NCBI RefSeq assembly: GCF_001661345.1
Contig: NW_017962929.1
Location: forward strand, 246,165 to 310,164
Source: Ascoidea rubescens DSM 1968
Lineage: Eukaryota > Ascomycota > Saccharomycetes > Ascoideales > Ascoideaceae
Reading direction: 5' to 3'
DNA length: 64,000 bases
In this document: piece after piece, positions 58,193-64,000 of the stretch
Position numbering within the stretch: position 1 is the first letter of the stretch
Layout: each line of letters begins with the position of its first letter
Made by a program: the position numbers and the translations under genes
Notes under the pieces: model-generated
What the model saw: the letters and a program-made list of their open reading frames with translations, nothing else
Database searches by the model: none
Told to the model about the DNA's origin: nothing

Positions 58193-60720
58193 TTTTTCCA
58201 GGTGGAAATTTTTAAATTCAAATTAAAAATAAACACAACAAGCAAAATAAGAATAGGAATAAAAATAAGAATAGGAATAAGAATTAGAATAAAAATAAAT
58301 AAAAATAAAAATAAACATAAATATAACTACAAGTAAAACTACAAGTAAAACTACAGGTAAATAGAAGAGTAAAACAAAAAAAAGCTAATGAAGATAAAGA
58401 TAGGAACAGTACTAGGACACAATAGTGAGAGCAATGGCATTGCTAATTGCAAGCTACTGTGGATTGTGATACTGGTGTGATACTATTGTAATACCATCAA
58501 ATACAACCAATCGTAATACCAAATATCGGACAAAAGAGTTGCCCAATAACAGAAAATCAGAGATTGGCACTGTTGGGCAGGAGGGAAAGAAGGGAATTTG
58601 GAATGGTCTTTATGGTGACCACTTCGGCAATACAGTTTGGTTATCTCTGAGTTGGCAGAGCTATGTGAGATTCAAGGAGAGCAAACGATATTAACTGAGA
58701 TTAACTGAGATACTGGCTAAGAATAAATATGATTGTTTGAATTTAATTTGCTTTTATTCACATTTATTCGTTCAGATTTGTCGTAGGACTCAGGAGATCA
58801 GCTTCCGTTGAATCCAATTTGGACTGGTCAATAGTGTTAAGCCAAAAGAAATCGTTAGGAATTGTAATTTTATATTATTGGTAGCAATATGAATAGAATC
58901 TTAAATTTTATTGTTGGAATTCGGATTAGAATTGCAATTCTTGATAACTCTTTATCAAGAATTAGTTATAAATCAAGCAGCTAGTAATTTAGGTTACAAA
59001 ACAGACGAAATAGCGAATAAGAATAAGAGTGTGAATAAGAGTATAAATAAACATAGTAATAAATTATTAATAAAATTAAATAAAATTAAATAAAATTAAA
59101 TAAAATTAATAATTATTAAAGTACTGAAATATTATAATAATGACCTATCAAGTTTCAATTTCATTTGCAATATATCTGCTATTTGCTGTGTCTACCACTT
59201 AGTATTTACTATTTTGTAGCTGCTACTTTTTTATTTGTTATTACTTTTTTTCAATAGTCATTTCATTTGAAAAGCGACAATATGATTACGATTCTTTTTG
59301 TGTCTACGAAGTGTCTATTGAATGTAATTTGGATGTTAATTGAATGATATTTTAATGTTATTTGAAGGTTATTTGTTATTTGAATGTATAGGCATCCTAT
59401 GATTCCACCCAATGATTCCATCCTACAATTCCATCCCATCCCCTATCCATGCCATACAAAAATCTAAATCCTAAACTATCAAATCCTAAAGTAGCCAAAG
59501 CATACTAAGCTAAGACTGTGCTAATTAATTATAATTGTGTTTGTAGTTTTAACAGAATTACTGATCGTCCCCATCCAGTGCCCATACTATCATACTATGA
59601 GTATCATACTATGAGTATCCCACTGTGATCATTACACTCTACGATTCGTTACGGTTTTTTAGGCAGCAACATCAAATTGAATTACTACTGTCCTGGTTTT
59701 AAATTTGTTTGTTTGTTCCAGAAACATGAAATAATAGTCAACCATTATGTAACCTTCTAACAGAAATAAAGGGTAATTGACCAAATCTTAAAACTACTTC
59801 TATAAAAGAAAACACCAAAAACGCTAAAACCACTTAAAACACTGAAAACACTAAAAAGAAAAGCACCTAGAAAAAAACAAGAAAAAAATAAGCCTATCAA
59901 TCAGAATCAGAATCATAATCAGAATTCAAGCAAATTTCTATTTTGTCTCAATTATTCATGTGTTTTGAATCACTCCAGGCCATCTGGAACTATCTGGAAC
60001 TGTTCCTACTCTTCTAACTAGCTAAATGTGTTTAATGTGTTGTTTATGTATGCTTTGGGTTGATACAAATCTAATCTTGTTTTCTGGTTGTTTTGCTCAC
60101 CTGAAGATGCTCTATTGAGTATAAACATCTCAGCAAGGATAGTCTCAACAGCAGTGAACTGGTGTTGTGAAATGTTATTTCATCTCATAGATTTATAAGT
60201 CCATTTTCACAACTAGCGGCCTGAGATCATTAAACCATTAACCCATTGATTCACTGCACAAACAATAATAATATTATCTGAACTACTTCACCTGTGCTCC
60301 GAAAATGAGTTCGAATGAGTTAAAACAAGATAAAACAAGGAAAACCGCCAGGAAAACCGCCCACGGACACGGGCCGGATCCCATTGATCACGTTTGGTAA
60401 GCGTCCACCTCCCGCTTCTGCAGGGCTCTTGCTTTTTGTCCGCAGCCCCTGTAGTGCGCGCACTCCCGTTCATCTTCTGCAGCAGTTGTCCTTGTGCACA
60501 CTCCAGGCTCCACTTCTGCTCGGGACCATCGCTATGGGTGCAGTCAAATGCAGAAGCTCAAACTCTAATTTTACTCCAAATCACTTCCAGATCAGTTCAA
60601 TTTCAAACATCTATCATATCCAGATCAAGACTCAAAATCAAAAATCAAAAATCAAAAACCATAAACCAAGTTCACAAAGATCACACATTGCATTTGTTAC
60701 TACTTATCACTATATAGTCT

Positions 60721-61340
60721 TTATTTACTTCTGCTTTCCACATATTTAAATAGTGGTAGGCTGGGAACTTTGCCCAACGTTTCATTGTAATTGAGCTGGT
60801 TGCTTATGAGCGGTTTTAACTCCATTTCAACTCCATTTATTCGCTTGATATGTGAATAATTTTGGAAAAATGGTCCTTCAATCTCTGATTCGCTTTTTAA
60901 TATCTCCTTAAATATAACACTTAATGATGCCATTGGATCATTATTCCCAACCGAATTCATTTCACTCACTGCACCACTACTATTATTAATACCGTTGCCA
61001 TTAATAATATTCCCACTCATATTAGTATTATTATTGTTATTTCCACTATTATTCCCTTTATTATCTTCAATCTCGTAACATCCATAAACGTTATTACTCA
61101 AATTTATAGCGTTACTTAACAAGTATTCACTATAAAGATAAACAAAATCATTAATTACCACTATTGGTAAATATGTGTTTAACTTAATATATCTTATTAG
61201 CTTTCTCAAATTATAAAAATTTCCATATTGTTTTTCAAAATTAAAATAACTTCTCCAGAATTCAATAGACGTTTTTAATACTTCTTCTTTATAGAAGTTC
61301 AAATAAATTTTTCTAATATACTCATTAATAATAACATTAC

Positions 61341-61383
<43 letters not shown>

Positions 61384-63234
61384 GTTATTGTTATTGTTAT
61401 CAGTATTATTGTTGGTATTTCCATTATTTACTCCAGTATTCCCATTAACACCATTGATTCCTGTATTATACCTAATCAAATAACTTATCTCAATGAATTC
61501 CACCAAAATTAAACAAATCATGTAATCATCACAAATTTGAAGTAACGGCTCAAATTCTTTATCCAATTTGTTCAATTTTCCATATTTTGTAGATTTATTA
61601 CCACTTCCGCTATTAGTAACTCCTGTTTTAATTTTAGAAAAATATAAATTGATTATTATCTCTAAATTATCAAGATTTTTATCAATTCCTAGCCATCTTT
61701 TCAAAAAATTCAAGTATCGTTTAATCATTTGTTTATACTCATTTTCATCAAATTTAATTGCATTGCCTTTATCTTTTTCTTTATCTTTAATATTTTCATT
61801 ATTATCATTCATACTTAAACTGCCATTCCTATTATCAATTAATAAATTGTAATGCTTAATCAACAATAAATAACAATCATTCGCATCATCAAATTCCTTG
61901 ATTTTTTCTAAATAAATACAATAATTAACTCTTAAAAATTTCTTGTTTATAGGGAGAAATTTGTTAACCGCTTTATCATAAATCAACTTAATTTTTTTAA
62001 TATCTTGAGGATAGTTTTTTAAAAACCATTTAATATAGTTTACCCAAATTTGTTCTTTGTAACAACATGGTATCAAAATTCTTTCATATAGTGAGGCTAT
62101 TTGTGATTTTTCTCCATTTGTTTCTTCAAATTTTAAATAATCCAAAAAATTCTTCAATTCATTATCTGGTATTGAAATTGAGTTATTGAAATTAAAATTT
62201 CGATACTTAATTTTACTCTCAAAGTTCCATCTTAATTTAACATCATTTTGTGTCTTTAGAAAAATCTTATTGAAATAATTATCAATAAAACTATTTGATA
62301 TATTCTTGGGTAAATCGTTAATATTTTCAATGTAATTTCGTTTCATTAAGTTTTCAACTTCTTGCAAATCATTTTTTAATAACAATTCAATTCCAAAAAA
62401 TGGTTTTAATTTCGTAAATTTGGTATAGTATTTGGCATATTGATGTAAAGGAATTCTAATTAATTTTAAATAAATGTTTAAAATATTTAGTTGGATTTCG
62501 TTACTATTGTTATTATCATTATATTTGAATTTATAAACATCATAAAAATCTCTTTTCAATTCAAATTTTTTTGTCGTTAATTTTTCAATTATAGAATTTA
62601 AGAGCAATTCAAACTCAATATATTTATCCCAAATTGGATCTGAATAAAATTGATACCCACATAATTCAACTGAATTGTTTAGAATTGATCGAATTTTTGT
62701 AACTTCTATAATAATATCTCTTTCAAATTTTTCTTTTTTCTCAATCTTTTCAAATTGGATCAATTCAATTGCATCTAAAAAATTTTTTTGGAAATTTTTA
62801 ATTATAATAGTTAAGAAATCAAACCATAATTCGATTGAATTTGGAAACGCATTTAATGCTCTTTGATATAAATTTATCGAAGAAATAATATCATTGTTAT
62901 TTAATTGGAAATCAATTAGAATATATTGTTTCCAAAAATAAACTAATAACGGAAATCGAGTTAATAACTCGTTAAATGTTTTATGAATTAAATTTTTAAT
63001 ATCGTCAGTTATTGGTGTGACTGATAAAATTTTTTTGGTTTGATTAATTAATTCGGACCAAGCTTGAATATCATTTAAATTATTATTTAATGATTCTCTC
63101 GCTTTAATCCAATTTGGATAGTCTTTTAAAAAAATTGGATAGTTCAGTTTTGGATTTAATGATTGGTTTTTATTCCTTTTCGCTGTTAAGTTGATCAAAT
63201 CAGTAGGCAATCTTAAGGATTCGGTAGATTCCAT
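60721..63234 (-). CDS. U1 snRNP HAT-repeat protein (Prp39/Prp42 type)
   Basis: This 837-residue protein is made of HAT (half-a-TPR) repeats as in the U1 snRNP-specific splicing factors Prp39 and Prp42. Segments include AWSELINQTKKIL, RFPLLVYFWKQYILIDFQL, YQRALNAFPNSIELWFDFL, SDPIWDKYIEFELLL, RIPLHQYAKYYTKF and IWVNYIKWFLKNYPQDIKKI. An Asn-rich run (about 640-660) and Asn/Gly stretches near 770-800 lengthen it beyond S. cerevisiae Prp39 (629) and Prp42 (544). The ATG at 63234 (MESTESLRLPTDLINLTAKR) is chosen because upstream codons in frame lack ATG. Deciding between PRP39 and PRP42 needs a tree. Confidence 0.75.
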
Positions 63235-63590
63235 TATATACAGCAATAACTTCCTATGATATGATAATATAGGATAAAATATAATATAGTAAAACACAGC
63301 AAATACTATGAATCAACTAATGATGGATCGATATCAAACTTCTTTAAGAAAAAATGAATTGTTTTCAGGGTATTTTTCAAAAGTTGCGTTTTGAGCAACT
63401 GACGGGAAGTTGCCCATTGTTCATTAAAGTTTTTCTGCCGTTGGCGTTTCTTCGCTCTCTCTTTAAAATGCAAAAAGTAAATTCAAGTTCTCAATCAATA
63501 AAAGCAAAGCTAGCATATCCAATGGAATGGAAGTTTATCCACCAGAAGCAACAGAAGAAGTAAAACTAAAGCTTCAAAAATAATTGATAA
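63235..63590. other. Upstream region of the PRP39/42-like gene
   Basis: This 356-base region lies between the ATG at 63234 and the 3' end of the tRNA gene. The 69-codon frame at 63354-63563 is not convincing. I see no other gene. Confidence 0.35.
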
Positions 63591-63663
63591 CACCCCACAT
63601 GGGACTCGAACCCACAGTCTTCTACTTAGGAGGCAGATGCCTTAACCTTTTGGCCAATGGGGC
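63591..63663 (-). tRNA. tRNA-Arg, anticodon CCU
   Basis: The 73-nt cloverleaf folds cleanly on the minus strand. The acceptor is GCCCCAT against GTGGGGT (first pair G-U, last pair U-G) with discriminator G. The D stem is GCC/GGC. The anticodon stem TCTGC/GTAGA encloses loop CTCCTAA, giving anticodon CCT (CCU), which reads AGG arginine codons. The T stem GTGGG/CCCAT has loop TTCGAGT. There is no intron and CCA is not encoded. The gene lies 170 bp from the breakpoint of the inverted duplication. Confidence 0.95.
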
Positions 63664-63832
63664 AGTTCAATAATTTTGGAAAAGTTTTGATTCATTTTAA
63701 ACCTTAAATACATGAAGTGTTAACCATTAGGACGGCACATGTAGCAGCATACATTAATCCGTTGCAGTGGTGTTAGCAGTTATCTTAAAACAACCGTTGC
63801 AGTGGAAGCTGTATAACATTTGAGAATATATA
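63664..63832. other. tRNA 5' flank with 12-bp direct repeat and possible LTR-like ends
   Basis: CCGTTGCAGTGG occurs twice (about 63763-63774 and 63794-63805). The stretch 63718-63818 starts TGTTA and ends TAACA, like a short LTR, but no matching target-site duplication is visible. The element call is weak. Confidence 0.3.
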
Positions 63833-64000
63833 ATTTATTAATATATAATTTTATTTATAATTGATTAAGTGGTATAATGCTAATATAATGTCAATATAAT
63901 GCATATGTTCATGGGATATAGTATATTAGTTTGGGTTGTTGCAAAGAATTTTCATTAGATTTAACTCGCTTGAGAGGTATTGAGACAAGATTTCTCTGTT
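63833..64000. repeat. Right copy of the 168-bp inverted duplication
   Basis: This is the reverse complement of 7265-7432 with two mismatches. It runs to the window edge, so the duplication may continue beyond 64000. Confidence 0.95.
63926..64000 (-). CDS. 3' end of a second KRE28-like gene copy, truncated by the window edge
   Basis: The last 24 codons and the stop (63926-63928) of the KRE28-like gene are repeated here without any coding difference from 7265-7339. The rest of this copy would lie to the right of the window. Whether it is a full second gene, a pseudogene fragment or an assembly duplicate cannot be seen. Confidence 0.7.
   Translation of the reverse strand, partial: NREILSQYLSSELNLMKILCNNPN

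Larger units (their letters stand above)
57462..60720. other. 3.26 kb region without a credible protein gene between convergent genes
   Basis: Both flanking genes end here, so no promoter is required. The stretch is nevertheless the longest gene-free one in the window. It contains a promoter-like segment with a CACGTG palindrome (57858-57867), a TATAAAAG (58023-58030), an intron-like segment (58106-58192) and inverted repeats (58430-58444; TGCCCAATAACAG against CTGTTGGGCA at about 58536-58580). A 14-bp direct repeat (CATACTATGAGTAT) is near 59587-59616. A GC-rich block with odd open frames lies at about 60340-60560. One or more noncoding RNA genes, a decayed gene or a chromosomal element are all possible. 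Confidence 0.45.

Noticed and set aside
50082-60720. Centromere hypothesis for the gene-poor right third
   Set aside because: No CDEI-CDEII-CDEIII arrangement and no long inverted repeats were found. Centromere type in this lineage is unknown, so sequence alone gives no support.
60384-60749. 121-codon plus-strand frame in the GC block next to the PRP39/42-like 3' end
   Set aside because: Its second half overlaps A/T-rich simple sequence and the end of the real gene, with no recognisable motif. A minus-strand frame competes.
1-64000. Search for CRISPR arrays, insertion sequences and full retrotransposons
   Set aside because: No spaced direct-repeat array, transposase, integrase or reverse-transcriptase frame is present. 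The only element-like trace is the weak LTR-like segment near 63718.

Overview
The window is nuclear DNA of a budding yeast (Saccharomycotina), most likely outside the Saccharomycetaceae. The base composition is very AT-rich. Genes are mostly single-exon and closely packed. The five spliced genes use yeast signals (GTATGT-type donors, TACTAAC branch points). Recognisable yeast genes include VMA2, PTC4, CBP6, STM1, GCV2, TRM82, JLP1, DCD1, PET191, VPS74, RAD7, RAD23, UTR4, RAX1 and TRM1. A ferroportin homologue and a group II PLP decarboxylase, both absent from S. cerevisiae as far as I know, argue against a Saccharomyces relative. Many proteins carry Asn/Ser runs. I could not fix the species or the meaning of CUG.

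Layout. 1-9.3 kb: end-truncated AVT2-like transporter (-), PEX2 (-), F-box-like/LRR protein (+), KRE28-like kinetochore protein (+), CUE2 (-). 9.9-17.7 kb: VMA2 with a 5' intron, a 900-residue orphan and PTC4, all (-). 18.4-29.0 kb: MUD1 (+), CBP6 (-), STM1 with two introns (+), GCV2 (-), TRM82 (+), JLP1 (-). 30.1-39.2 kb: ECM25-like (+), SDH8 (-), DCD1 (+), PET191 (+, intron), VPS74 (+), AIM32 (+, intron). 39.7-50.1 kb: ferroportin-like (+), RAD7 (-) and RAD23 (+, two introns) back to back, UTR4 (-) and the PLP decarboxylase (+) back to back, RAX1 (+). 52-64 kb is sparser: TRM1 preceded by a repeat-built upstream ORF, a small orphan, a PCL-type cyclin, a 3.26 kb stretch with no credible gene, PRP39/PRP42-like (-), tRNA-Arg(CCU) (-), and at the right edge an inverted copy of the 3' end of the KRE28-like gene.

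Themes. Several products act in mitochondria: CBP6 (cytochrome b synthesis), SDH8 (complex II), PET191 (complex IV), GCV2 (glycine cleavage) and AIM32. RAD7 and RAD23, both in nucleotide excision repair, share a promoter of about 225 bp. MUD1 and the PRP39/42-like protein are both U1 snRNP components. TRM82 and TRM1 methylate tRNA. JLP1, UTR4 and perhaps the decarboxylase touch sulfur metabolism.

Large-scale oddities are an inverted duplication (7265-7432 and 63833-64000), a set of GC-rich islands around promoters in an otherwise AT-rich sequence, and long gene-free stretches between 50 and 61 kb. All alignments to known proteins were made from memory and all base-composition statements are by eye.
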